Assembly: GCF_004027225.2 (NCBI RefSeq)
Contig: NC_046358.1
Coordinates: 8,835,284-8,899,283 of the forward strand
Source of the DNA: Strigops habroptila
Lineage: Eukaryota > Chordata > Aves > Psittaciformes > Psittacidae
Reading direction: 5' to 3'
DNA length: 64,000 nucleotides
This document shows positions 12,181 through 24,400 of the stretch, piece after piece (position 1 is the first letter of the stretch; every line of letters starts with the position of its first letter). A program made the position numbers and the translations under genes. The notes under the pieces were generated by a model, which was not told the origin of the DNA, did no database searches, and saw only the letters and a list, made by a program, of their open reading frames with translations.

Positions 12181-14419
12181 AACAACCTGTCATTTCCACC
12201 CCTTTCCTCTGGCAGTACAGCTCATATGAAACAGCAGATCTTATACCGCTAGAGGACTGTAGTACCTCTGTTAGATGCATGTGACTACTCCATGAAATTT
12301 GGTCTTATAACAAATATTGAAATTGCACTAAGGAAGCTGGAAATACCAGATGAGAATTACTGGAGGCAAGGACTTACGAGGACTGTTGCTTTTGCTCAGA
12401 AATTTTTCATTATTTTAACTTCAGGCATCTGAAAATGGGTGAGAGAGCTCTATCAGAGTAGCTGTATGAGATGGAATGTATCCCTGCTTATGGAATTCAG
12501 CTTCAAATTTCTTTATGGATAAAATATGACAAAGTCTCACATTTATATCTTCCAAAATCAACAATGCCTCTTGAGTAGGTGGATTTTTAAATAAAGGTAG
12601 AACTGTTTACAACTTTTGTTCAAATATTAAAGCAAAAGATGTTTGACAATCAGGGTGTTTTCAGTGGCACTGTAGCTCTACTCGTGCCTAACAATTCAGA
12701 GGCATTTTGTAAATACACATGAGTATTTCACAGTATGAACAGGGAGTGATGCATTCACATACACTGGCCATTGAACATGAGCTGCGTGTCAGCAGCTAGG
12801 GGATTTCACAACAGATTCTCTCTATTGTGAGCTCTGAGACCTGAGTATCAGGGGCAAATAAATCTATTTGCAGCAGCCATCTACAGCTATTTAAGTTCAA
12901 GTCATGAACTGCTTAACTGGTGAAGCAATCAAAGATACTGTCTCCAGGCTTAGCAGACAGGCTGTCAGCTGAATTCATATGGAGGCTTAATTCTGAGCCA
13001 GCAGAGCATGATCTTTTTAAATGAGGTCTGAAGGATACCGTAGAAGAAGAGCGTGAACGGAGTGTTGCCATTTTGTGAATGACTGTGGTCTGGGCTTGTT
13101 TGTACAGAGGTGTCTATCAATAATCAGTATTTCATCATTATAACTGATATGGTTATCACAGTATTATCACAATCAATATTCAACCATAAATGATAATCAG
13201 CCTTAACAATCATTAAAAGCAGCACCCTGTTTCTAAAGAGAGCTACTGGCCTCAACACTTTTGGAAATAAGAAAAATACTGTGCATTTTGCACACTATTC
13301 TCTGTATTGTACAAAAGATAGATACACAAAAATGAATAGTTCTGAGGGGAAGTAGTTTCCTCTGTAAATGCAGGAGAAAATAAATCAACAAAAATGAAGT
13401 AGATCTCAGGCTTTAAAATGTTTTGGTATTGAAATGCATGAAGATGTCTAACCCTAATATGAATGGAACAACCTATTCCTTGCCTCTAAAACAGAATTGG
13501 TTCCTGCCGACATGCACAGAGGAAGATGCTGGGATGCCATTACCTTTTTAAACTGTACTCTACAACAATCTGCTTACCCATATTAAGCTTTGTTGCAGCT
13601 GTGGATCCTTTAGTGGGCAGGTGTAGCCCTGTTTCTGTACAGCTTGTCTGCAGGTGGTTTTCATGCTGGTTTAGCCAATACCAGTGAAGTAGTAGCATCC
13701 ACTAGCTTAAAAAATATTATACAAGAATAATGCTACTTATACTTCTCTATTTCCCCAAATTTACAGGATTATGTTTTACTGTTGATAAATGCCATTGTAT
13801 TAGTGGAATTGAATTGACTGTATAAACATATAAAATGAGGAAAGGCAATCACAAAGCATCAGAAGCATTGAAGACAGGTAAAAGATCATTGCTTGATCCT
13901 GAGGTACTGCAGCATAGTTCTACATCCACATCACGTACACTGAAACACATTGTCTCCAGCTCTAACAGGTTTTAGATCTTGGATGTTATTAGCTGCATTC
14001 TGCCTGTGATTGTAGTATAACTGGAGAGATACAAAGGTGAAGTTATACAACAGTTGCAGAGAAGCAAGGTTAAAAGTGCTGGGAAAGATGGTCTCTTTTC
14101 TTAGATCCACTAATAGCTGGGGAAGAGAAGATAGACCTTGAAACACAGAAGTCCTCCTTCAGCTGTGAAACTGAAATATTGATTTGAAACTCAGGGGAGT
14201 CCTCTCTGAATATATTTTATGTCCATCATTGTGACCTTTGAAAAGAAAAATAAGAATCCATAGATCACACAGGAAGGTTATTAAAGGGGACAGCACTGCA
14301 CCAGCTACTAGAAGAAAAATAACTGTTACAGCTGAAATTTAAGCTATAGATGTCACTGGGGAAGTCCCTTGGCAGGGCTTGGAGTGCGTGAGGCTGTACA
14401 GGAAGTTTTCTGTAGCCTC

Positions 14420-14427
14420 TATAAATA
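14420..14427 (+). promoter_or_regulatory. PRPH2L: TATA box of PRPH2L
   Basis: TATAAATA lies 157 bp upstream of the start codon. It would place transcription start near 14,450 and give a 5' UTR of roughly 130 nt without an intron. A TATA promoter fits a tissue-restricted gene. I see no clear CRX or NRL site next to it beyond a weak TAATC at 14,508-14,512. Confidence 0.65.
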
Positions 14428-14529
14428 CCTGGTCAAACAGACAGCAATCTGTCTCTCTCCCTCTCTCCCCTTCAGATTTCTACTGCATGCCTTGGATAGA
14501 TGCTTCTAATCAGCTTACAAGCTTTCCTT

Positions 14530-14570
14530 GACCTACGCTTCCTTTCCTAACGGACCTACGCTTCCTTTCC
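14530..14570 (+). repeat. 18-bp direct duplication in the 5' UTR of PRPH2L
   Basis: GACCTACGCTTCCTTTCC occurs at 14530-14547 and again at 14553-14570, separated by TAACG. The second copy ends 13 bp before the ATG and runs into further TTCC repeats. Confidence 0.9.
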
Positions 14571-14583
14571 TTCCTTTCCGACT

Positions 14584-15164
14584 ATGGCTGTCCTCAAAGT
14601 AAAATTCACCAAAACTAAGAGGGACAAATTGGCTCAGATCTTATGGATCCTCAACTGGGTTTCTGTAGTGAGTGGGATCATTCTCTTCAGTCTTGGCCTC
14701 TTTCTGAAAATAGAGATCAAGAAGCGCAATGAAGTGATGGCAAAAGGAGACATTAACTCTGTCCCCAACATGCTGATCTCTGTAGGGGTCATAGCATGTA
14801 TCATCAACTTTCTGGGTGGCAAAATCTGCTATGACTGCTCAGATACCAACAAGTTCTCTAGATGGAAACTAGTTATGCTCCCATACATCGTGTGCACCTT
14901 CTGTTTTACCTTCTGCATCCTGGTGGGTGCTCTCATGTGCTATACCATGAGGAATGAGCTGGAAGAGTCTCTCTATCTGGGACTGAGGGATGCTATTAAG
15001 TTCTATAAGGACACAGACATACCTGGACGATGTTTCTTAAAGAAAACAGTGGACATGTTACAAATCGGATTCCAATGCTGTGGAAACAATGGCTTTAGAG
15101 ACTGGTTTGAAATTCAGTGGGTATCTCATCGTTACCTGAATATGGCTTCCAAGGAAGTTCTGGA
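14584..15164 (+). CDS. PRPH2L: PRPH2L exon 1
   Basis: 581 bp, residues 1 to the first two bases of codon 194. It covers the cytoplasmic N-terminus, three membrane segments and the first part of the intradiscal loop including GRCFLKK (C150), QCCGNNGF and DWFEIQW. Donor GA/GTAAGT. If read through, the frame continues briefly into intron sequence as TAAGT. Confidence 0.96.
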
Positions 15165-18100
15165 GTAAGTATTTACCAGTCGTAACAAAAGAGATCTAGG
15201 AGAAAAACTCATTCAAGAAGGCAAAGTAGATAATAGTTTTGACTGGACATTTGTCTCATAATCAAAAAACTGTAGAATGACCATGTTACAGTATATGCTA
15301 CCTACATGCACAATCAGAACTTGCCTTTTGCTGGCTTTTTAGCAAAAGGGATGCTAAGCAAAGCAAGGATTTATCTTTGCTTTTATAACGTGGTGAATTA
15401 GCTACCTCAAAATTTCCATTATGATGAGCTGATACTGGAAAGAAAAAAGGGTTGTACCATCAATACATTGCACAGGCAATCCTAAACACTGAAAGATCTT
15501 CCTCCTTCAAGATATTAGGCTGCAAATCTAGGTTCAGTTCTATATGTTCACATGTGAGAAACTGCCAACACCATGTACGCTGCATAAAAAAGGAGGGGAA
15601 AACCCCTTGAAATATTTTGGGGCAGGAGGGGGGTGGAGGAGTGGTGCTTCACATGATATAGCAGTTGTGAAATTTTACGCCCAAAAAGAAGAGTCTGGTT
15701 ATTCTTACACTAAATAGAAAAATTAACAATATTGGGGTTTTTTAAGTAGACTATCCAGTATGTAGTAATTCTTCTAAAGCTGAAAACAAGTCTTCACTGA
15801 TGAGAGTGTAGTAGCTCTATATGTTCCTGGGAAAGACAAACACAAAAAGCTTGACTGGTGTTTGTCAAGTGTTCTGTTTTGTTGAACTCAAAAATTGGTG
15901 ACAGTAAAGCCAAAGGAAGAGAGGTCAAAGATCTTATTTTGACAGCATTTGCAACTCCAAGCTGCCATCAAAGCAAAGCATATACACAGAGCTGCAAACC
16001 TCCCAGAGGACAGGGCCTAGGAGAATACAAGCAAGAGGGCATCAACATGCATATGGCAGTTGGCCATGGAAATAAAGCAAGCTTTAAAACAAGTGTTCTC
16101 AAGAGAGGAGTTGGAAAGCAACAGTGACACAAAGCAGACTGACCTAAAAGGTGATTTAAATCCTGGTTCTACACTGAAAAGCAACGTGACAACAAAGATG
16201 GTCCACAGGAGCTTAATAGTAGTATCTTATTGTGAGAAGGAAAATATACAGCCTTATATTTCTGAGAGACATGCAGAAACAGTAATGTTTTACCCAGGGT
16301 CTTAGCTAAACTCTGTTCCTCTGCAAGGTCACCTGTTCTATGCCCTTACTTTGCAAATACACTGTCAGTTAATTTTTGCCCCATGTAGGCAGAAGATGCC
16401 ATGAACATGTGAGAGAGAAGTAATTACACTGCAGAATTTCTTCTCCTGCATGTGAATTGGATAATTCCATCTTGGTTAAGATGGAATGTCTTAATGCAAG
16501 AATCCAAGCTGGTGCTGTATAACCAGATTATACAGTGTTTTCCAAAAACCTGGTAGTGAAACATTTGATAGAAATCATTGGAAGCGAAGTCCAGCTGGTT
16601 CAGAAAGGATGGAGAAGGAACCAGACATTTTTCTTGGTTTTATCTTGCACTGTACGTCAATCAGTACTTGGTAGATTAAGAGGCAAAGCATGTGAGAGCT
16701 GACATACAAAGGCATGTGACCTCTGCAGAACTGAACTTTTCACCTTCCTTCTTAATCCTCTTCCCTCCCCTCTCTTCTGCCTCTCCATTGCCAACACCAC
16801 GATGTGACAAGAAATGGAGAGTCAATGGGAACAGCAGGAGGATGAGGCAGCTACAGTGGTACAATCCTATCATTGCTTATCATTGCTTGGGTAAAAATCA
16901 CCTTTTCATAGTCTCAAATGCAAGTTTTGCTTTACTGTACTGTAACAACTTTGAATTGCAACAACAAATAGCAGTGAGGGTCTCACTCCCTCAGCTCTGC
17001 TACCGAGGTCTTCCCTTCTAAGAAGACCTCTTCCCTTTCCCTTCCCCTAGTAAGAGGAAACATGATGGCAGGGGGACATCACCCAAGTCTGGCAACTGCT
17101 AATGTTGGCAGTAGAAAGAAGATTCCTCATTGTAACATGTGGAAGGAAGAAAAAAGATAATTAATTTGGTGCTTGGGATCAAAGAAAAGCTTAAGAGCTG
17201 GTTTAAGAGATTGTATTTTAACCCTTTTAGATGCTGTACGATATTTGGGTCATGTCACTGAAATACACAGGGTGTTCTGCTGGCCCAGGGAAATGCTTCT
17301 GTTTCAGAATGTACTGACCTTTGTCTCCTGCCTCTGTGAGGTTTCTTTTCTCCTCCCGCCTTTGAGCGTTCTGGTTTGTACCTCTCTGGCTCCCTTCCTT
17401 GCTTCCCTCCCAGTGAGTGGTTTTGCCTGTGCCTGTTACACAGCTTGCACACTTAAGTCTGGTTTCAGTGGATTATTTGGGTTCTATTGCATTGGTTTCA
17501 TTCTGTTGCCGTTACCAGGAATATGATGGCCATGAAGTGAAGACCTACACTTTAAAATGGAGAAGAGTTTACACCTAAGCCACTCCTAGGTGGGAAATGG
17601 AAGATGAACTTCTGACTTACTTAGAAAGATCTTTCAGGGAGATATTGTTGACACAGTGTTAAACAAAACACACCACCCCCAAAAAAAGGGAGAAACAAAG
17701 GTTGAAGGTTGTTATTTAGCAGGCCCACAGCAATAAAATGAAGGCAGTTATTCTGCCACCCCAGCACCGCCACAGATACTGAGCTTCCCGGCAGCTTATG
17801 TTTCTCTTGAAGGATATATTTAGTCCCAAAATGCAGAACACTGGACCACAGAGTTTCTGCTTCTGATCACCTGATGAGCTTCTTGTGATAACCTCCTTCC
17901 ATTTAATTTAGATCATCTGCAGTGGAGCAGGAAAATATGATCTGTAAATGTTCATAAATGAGGAAAAGTTTTGGAAAATATTAAAAATTCTACTATTAGC
18001 AAGTGCTGAAAGCCCATGTATTCTGGCTCCCTAACAAAGGCTAAAGGGCATGGTCTTCATTAAAACACGCCATGGGTCTCACTTGTGGGGCTGCCTCAGG

Positions 18101-21049
18101 AAATCACACATCTGCGATGAGCATGAAAATAGACACACGCTTAGAGGCTACTTACTCAAAGTGTGAAAACATCTCTGAGCATCTTAAGATACTCTCCACT
18201 TTATGGAAAACCTATTTCTCTGAAGGGCCTGCTTGGGAACAGAAGACTTCACAAGGGCCCACTAGTGAAAAAGCAGGTAACACAAGGAAAATGGATTCAT
18301 TTAACTGTTCCAGAAACTCTTGATTAATCTGAGACTCTGTTCTCTTTCCAGCCTATGATTCTTTTGTTCTCCCTCCAATTTCTTTATCCTTCTTCTTTCC
18401 CACTTGTTTTTCTCCTCATAGGGAAGGAGAAAGAATAATTTTTAGCGATAAATACAGTTTCAAAAGTTACAGAAAGCATAGTTATAAGAAGTAGAAACTC
18501 CCTTCTAAGTCTCAAAACATGTACTGAACCAGCCATTGCACGTGGGTACAATGATGAAATGCCAGCAGACAATTTCCAGCGGTTCCTGGGGCATGCAAAG
18601 TTGTTCTTGTATTAGTTTCTCTCTTAAGGAATGCTCGTGCGGAAAATCAATCCAGAAGTGATTGATGATCCTGATGAACAGGATGGGCTGTAACTTCCAT
18701 TAGAGTTCCACCAAGATAAACATGTTCAGAAATGGAGTATTTTCAGTGCAGATACTCAAAAAGGGCAACATCCCTGTGAACACTGAACCCACACCTTGCA
18801 CACACGATACTGAGAACCATGAGATACTGTGCTGATACCACGCTTCAGAAATACAGCAAAGGAAAAATACAGTTTTCCTGCAGTAAGCAACTTTTCCAGT
18901 TGGAAAGTTACTCCTATTTTCCTGTTGTTACATTGGGGAGGCCTACACTGCAGCAGATTTGCATTATAGCCTTTAACAAAGATCACAGACACTGTTTGCT
19001 GCCGAGGCCAGATTTGTAATGCCCAAACTTTCTGTCCTGCTGCAGCCGCCTGAAGAGCAACGTCGATGGGAAGTTCTTGGTGGATGGAGTACCCTTCAGC
19101 TGCTGCAACCCAAGCTCCCCACGGCCCTGTATCCAGTACCAGCTGACAAACAACAGCGCTCACTACAACTATGATTTTCTGACTGAGGAGCTCAATATCT
19201 GGGTGGGGGGGTGCAGAGAGGCCCTGCTGGAGTACTACACGGTCATTATGAGATCCATTGGTGTTACAGCATTGCTTATTTGGTTGTTTGAGGTAAGCCT
19301 CATAAAAACAGTCTGGTCAGATTAATCAGTCTTCCTGTGCTCTAGGATGGGAAACAACTGCGGTGTAACATGTGAAGAGTGCCTCAGTATCTAATAGAAA
19401 GTCCAAATGCACTTCAGGAATGTTGCAGGATTTCCTTTAGTACAGACAACTTCCCAGAGCAGAAGCAAGTCTCACTGAAGAACTATTAGAAATGATGTAT
19501 CTAATCCTGTATGTTTCCAGAGCTTTTTCAGTAGACTATGGCATATTCCCTTCTCTGAAGTATTTATGGGATCAATTACAGGACGATACATGCAGTGACA
19601 ACTGCAAGGAAATGAGGTCTGAGGTCTGTTTTAAATCAGTTTTAACAAAGAATATCAAAAATGTGAGCAGGCCTTTGGCTGAGTACAGTAACTTGATGAT
19701 AGTAAAAATTCAGCATAGGTATTACTATCTCAAAGCCTCCTTTTTACATTCCATAGCTTCAGCACATGGACAGTACTTGCAAACACGACATACCTTTTTA
19801 GATGTAATTAGTCTGCTTGTTATACAATCAAAATAAGCATTTCACAGGCAAGCACACACACCTGTGAAGATGCACTCTTTCTACTGCTGTCTGTAAACTG
19901 GATGTTGTCATCCACAGGTAATGGACCCCATGATAGCATAGGCTAAAATATGGGTTTCTTTCCTTTTTAGTAAGTTTTAATTTTCTGATTATTGCTGTAT
20001 TGCATGAATATTAGCACTGTAAGTAAAATAGTTCACAAGTTCTCCAGCAGTGCTAGATGGGGTGGTGGTGCCAGAAACAACAGGCCTTTGGCAGCACCTG
20101 AGAAAGCTGCGAGCCACCTCTCTCTGTGCTCCCTTAAACATTGACACAGGGGCACCATGATCTCCATTTCCAGAGAACTATGGAAGTTGGGCTTTTTCCT
20201 TATATATATATACATATAGTACTTATATAGTACTATATATATATAGTACTTGTACTTGAGCCTCTGCTATAGGCCATCCTTCTTAATTTCAATGCATTGG
20301 CCTGTAGAACACAGCTGGCTTCCATATGAATGATTAGACTCCTTGCAGGAAATAAATACTGATTTAATCAAGTGGAAATCAGTGGAAAAAAAAAATGTGC
20401 AGAAATTAACACACTATAATCTACTTTTTTTCCTCCTGTGGTGACTGATGGTTTCATTAATTGATCATCCATTCTACAGCAATTAGTTATAGTCTCTGAG
20501 GCTGCAGTGTTCCCGAGTAATTCTGGGTATTGACGTGCTAATAACATCCAAGTAGGAATGCTACCTGAAGAATGGAAAGAAAATCAATCACTCTCTCCCT
20601 GGTATTTTTCTTTCTACAAAAATGCAATTAATTGGGAGAGTGGTTTGAGACATTGCTGGGATGAGAAGTCTGCTTTATTCAATATTATTTATTAAGCCTG
20701 TAAATACACAAGTCAGCTGACTTAGTGGTAGGACTGTGGCTGTAATTTAAACTCTTGTTTAACCATTAACTGTTTCTTACAGCTCTCTGTACTCATTGGT
20801 GTCCGGTACCTACAAACAGCAATGAAGAACGTCCTCCTGCTGGGAGATCTGGAGGGAGAGTCAGATGGTTGGTTACTAGAAAACAGCTTTGTGGAAACTG
20901 CCAAATACAACATCAGTATCATCAAGAACCTCGGCAAAGCCAACCAGATCTCTACTGTCTCAGGCATGAACGACCCCAACATTGATGTTCAAAACACAAA
21001 CTGTGGCAAAACCAATGTTACCACAAAATCTATCCCAGCAGCTAGCTAG
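14584..21049 (+). CDS. PRPH2L: Peripherin-2-like photoreceptor tetraspanin, complete gene (exons 14584-15164, 19046-19292, 20783-21049)
   Basis: Three coding exons of 581, 247 and 267 bp encode 364 aa. The first two sizes equal those of human PRPH2 (346 aa protein), and all introns have GT-AG ends. The protein is a tetraspanin: membrane segments at about 18-42, 60-80, 100-122 and 262-285, with a large intradiscal loop between the third and fourth. The loop keeps the PRPH2/ROM1 signature: C150, C165-C166 in QCCGNNGF, C213-C214 in FSCCNP, C222, C250, and the N229-N-S glycosylation sequon. Family members form disulfide-linked oligomers that bend rod and cone disc rims. The C-terminal tail (about 276-364) and the N-terminus (start [12 protein letters not shown]) differ clearly from PRPH2 and match, by recall, chicken CRDS2. 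It is therefore called a PRPH2 paralogue rather than PRPH2. The start has a strong context (A at -3, G at +4). The gene converges with UBR1. Confidence 0.93.
15165..19045 (+). other. PRPH2L: PRPH2L intron 1
   Basis: 3.9 kb between a GTAAGT donor and a TGCTGCAG acceptor. Several 60-117 codon open frames inside show no family resemblance. Pyrimidine-rich runs occur near 16,745-16,790 and 17,025-17,050. I recognised no intact repeat element. Confidence 0.85.
19046..19292 (+). CDS. PRPH2L: PRPH2L exon 2
   Basis: 247 bp, finishing codon 194 as Asp and ending exactly after residue 276. It encodes the most conserved stretch of the loop: [34 protein letters not shown] and [10 protein letters not shown]. 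It ends in the fourth membrane segment (LLIWLFE). Residue 248, just before G249-C250, is Gly (GTG GGG GGG TGC, a G7 run at 19205-19211), where human PRPH2 has Arg. Confidence 0.96.
19293..20782 (+). other. PRPH2L: PRPH2L intron 2
   Basis: 1.5 kb, GTAAGC...TTACAG. It contains an AT microsatellite with ATATAGTACT duplications at about 20,201-20,252. No other element was recognised. Confidence 0.9.
20201..20252. repeat. AT-rich simple repeat
   Basis: Alternating TA tracts separated by copies of ATAGTACT, partly palindromic. Confidence 0.85.
20783..21049 (+). CDS. PRPH2L: PRPH2L exon 3 with stop
   Basis: 267 bp in phase 0 after a TTTCTTACAG acceptor. It completes the fourth membrane segment ([13 protein letters not shown]) and gives a tail with [14 protein letters not shown], parallel to QGWLLERSVPET in human PRPH2. 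The tail is longer than in human and ends KSIPAAS before TAG. The tail of this family carries membrane-fusion and outer-segment targeting functions. Confidence 0.95.
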   Translation, partial: LSVLIGVRYLQTAMKNVLLLGDLEGESDGWLLENSFVETAKYNISIIKNLGKANQISTVSGMNDPNIDVQNTNCGKTNVTTKSIPAAS

Positions 21050-21411
21050 GCAAGTCTTCAAAAAACCAACATCACAAGTAGCTTTGACATATGACAGTTA
21101 CCAGATTTTTCACTGATCAGGATGCCCTGTGACTGTAATTCATCATGCATGGTACACAGGAAAAACATACTGATACAGAATAGAGGATGAGACACCGATA
21201 TTTTACTTGTTACTGTTGTGAATAATACGTTGTCTGAATATCATTTTGGACAGCCTGTGTATAATCAAGTAAAAAGAAGTTGTATCACTGGGATATTCAA
21301 AGCAGAACTACTCTTGCTTTTGAAATGGTGCAAAAATGACAGTAAAAATTCCTTTACTTGTCTGAACAATGTTTTCTATAACACTAGAATAAGCAAGAAT
21401 TATAACGTTAG

Positions 21412-21436
21412 AATAAATATAAATAATGTAAATAAA
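21412..21436 (+). terminator. PRPH2L: Polyadenylation signals of PRPH2L
   Basis: Two AATAAA hexamers at 21412-21417 and 21431-21436, about 365-385 bp after the stop. A third at 21722-21727 could serve a longer form. Confidence 0.6.
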
Positions 21437-21449
21437 AACGTGTGATGTA

Positions 21450-24400
21450 AAAACCTGTACTGTAATTCAAGCAGGCTGTATGATCAGGATGTCAAGTGCA
21501 GTTGCTTCACTGCTTAGAAGTTTAGGCCTATACTGAAGTATGTTAAAAATGGGCAGATGGTTCTGTCTGCGATATTAGTCTGTAGAGGATGTTTTGCAAA
21601 AGGCATGTAAGAGGCAAGACCATTAGAAAATAGCTCTTTCCATGACAAAGCCTCCTAACTTCCAGGAAACAGAGAAGTTTGGGGCTTGGTGTGACAAAGA
21701 CAGTATTTGTGTCACTGTTTCAATAAATCTCACTGGACACTTTCCTACAAATTAGCATGGCGTTTTTTTAAGCCCATGCATGGTTTCGATGTACAAAACA
21801 CAATAAGCTTCAGAGTAGAACTGTGTGACTACACATTTTCCCCAGCCCCCCCCAGCTCATTTACTTTCATGTGAAGAGAACATGTTTCACCGTAAAAGAC
21901 TAGTTAATATTTGGCAAGTTAACTTTTGTGTCTCAGCCAGCTGCCAAGGACTGCAGTGGTGGGTACCAGTGTGATCCCTTGGGAACTTAACTGAGTTTTA
22001 GCACACATCTCCCAGGGAACCGTCATCGTCTCGACTACTGCCAGGCATTACTTAGTCATTAGACTGCTCCTTCCTATCCTGTACAGGCATCCAGAGTCCC
22101 CATTGATATGGATGTACTACAAAAAAGTTGACAGTCACTTCACAGCAATCAGGATAGAATTTACTTTTTTAAATAAATACTTTCCTCTTTGCCTTGTGTG
22201 TGTTAGTTTCCTCAGACAGTGGAAGGGCTCTCTACACCCCCAGCCTGCTTTACAGCACTTGTCACAAGAGTTTGGGTTTTCTGGAGTATTTAAGACCACA
22301 GGCACTGGCTCAAGGAAACAAACTCAGGTAGCAGCACAGACTCCATCTTTAACTCTTGGTAATTTATAAAGACAAAGATGGCATTAGCAAGCTAAGCCTT
22401 TAAGCCGGAGCATCTGCTCAGATACAGAAATAAATACGATTTGGGGGACACATCTTATCCTGGTTATATTAATGCTTAATCCAGCCAGAATTAATAACAA
22501 TACATTTGTGCAACAGCAACTTCCAGAGTAAGGAACTCACCTAAGGATAAAATTATCTTCTTTGTGAAGTTCTTCATTAAAAAAAACCCTGAAACCTTTG
22601 AATGTTCAGTTTCTGGTGAAGGCACTAGGACAGTCCCCGTAGAAACTGCAATTACGATGCTCTTCCTTTAAAGCTTTCCACTTACCACTGACAACCCTTG
22701 CTCTACTCTGATCATAAAAATAATAATATACAAATAGAGCACATTTAGCATTTCATATTTAAAAATTAATGCAATAAAACTTTCCTTAGAAGCTATAAAC
22801 CTCCCTTCTGCAAACTGTTCGTTTGGGGGATTTTTTTAACTGCAATAATACAATCACGCAGTTCTCTGCAACACACGAATCGTGATATTTAAAATCTAAC
22901 AAATCATTTGGTTCACGTGCTTTGTACCAGTTCAGGCTCTGCCTGTGGCACGCAGTACTTTAGTGAAGAACCAGAAAGGTGTGCAGCTCAGGGAACACAG
23001 GTGAAGTCCTTCTTCACGAAGAGACCATCACTCAAATGGACAATCTTGTTCTGCTCCTGGATGTCAGTTAACCGAGGCAGACTGCCTGGAATACATAAGT
23101 CAAATTGCTCAATGAAGTTCTGTATAAGTCCAAATTGGCAAAATCAATATTCCTGGATCATGAGCAGTATCACGAGATTGAGATACACCAGGTTTGCCAC
23201 TTGTAGTAAAGGTCAGCATGATTCACAAAGAAAAATGGGATGAAAGAAGATTGGAGGCTTTTTTATCATCTGGAGTGATTACTCCTCAGGCTGCTACGGT
23301 ATGTTCACGGTAACCTTCAAATGGAAACCCTGGTACATTGGGATGACCTCTCTCCAGCTACTAGATGGTATGTCAATTCTTGTACTAATTGTACTAATTC
23401 TCATGCTAATAGAGGCTAATATTACATTTCAGGCACTACTAAGAGGAAGGAGACATAAGGTTCTGCAGTCTGCTGTAAAAGACTAACCACAGATCTTCAC
23501 AAAGATAGCAAGGATTTGAAATGATCATGAAATCTACAGTCCCCACTACCTGCTCTGCCACGTTTTGTTGAGGCTCGTCCACTCAAGCACAGAGCCTAGA
23601 AGCCTCCTAAATTAACTCTGACAGCTTCTGAGTTGTTTGACACCCTGTACTGTAATTCAACAGCCCAAACCACACTCCTTTTTTTGACACTGATCTCATG
23701 AACAATAGTCACAGAAATAAAAATGAAGAATAAAAATGAATAAATACGAAACTTAGGTGCAGTTTTAATGTTTCATGTTTAACTTTACACCTGGTCTCCT
23801 CTTACTCACCATTACACAAAATAATATATATAATCCCTTTGAATTTCAGCTCCCTCTCCTTCACACACATTTCCTTTACATAACTTATTTTCCATGTAGG
23901 CTTTCAATGATACAGAATGTAAGTTTAGAGAAGTGTAGCTGGGATTAGAAATAGCTGGGTTTGAGAGACTTGTATAGGACTGGATTTTCATGATTATCCA
24001 TTTGTTTTCTGTACCAATCCCCAAATTTAGCCCACCTGCAATACACAGACAAAAACAAATAAAAGACATTGTGCCACAGAAATGAAACAACTTTCAGTTT
24101 TGAAGAAAGTCTCTTTGAAGATGTTGTCAAGTAATACATTAAAAGAATCCAAGTAACAAACTGAGATATTGTGTTACAAATATGACTAGTTTACAATGGA
24201 GACAATTCAAGGATGTTGTTCTAGAAAATAAAGTGGATTTCAACCATAAAGCAAAGCATTTAGAGTTCTCTTCTATATAATTTTGTACATTTATACACTG
24301 CACCTTGAGATTTTTACTATGCAAAAAATGGTGCTGTGGATTCCTGCCCACTTACTCCCCTTTTATTTTCTCCCCAGTGAATGGTCTTCTTGTTCCAATG

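Larger units (their letters stand above)
1900..14400. other. Intergenic region between CpG island and PRPH2L
   Basis: About 12.5 kb without a supported gene. Open frames are short and lack recognisable domains; the longest (6754-7107 plus, 117 codons) resembles nothing I know. It contains a short GT microsatellite near 2,665, a TTTA microsatellite near 5,790, an old CR1-like fragment at about 6,280-6,640, a perfect hairpin at 12,144-12,180, and a block of TAATC and TTATCA motifs at about 13,080-13,230. Confidence 0.6.

Noticed and set aside
14530..14570. Duplicated 18-mer as a target-site duplication
   Set aside because: Only five bases separate the copies, so no inserted element lies between them; it is a tandem duplication.
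14584..21049. Calling the tetraspanin PRPH2 itself
   Set aside because: The loop is well conserved, but the N-terminus and C-terminal tail differ strongly from PRPH2 and match the second rds-like protein known from chicken.
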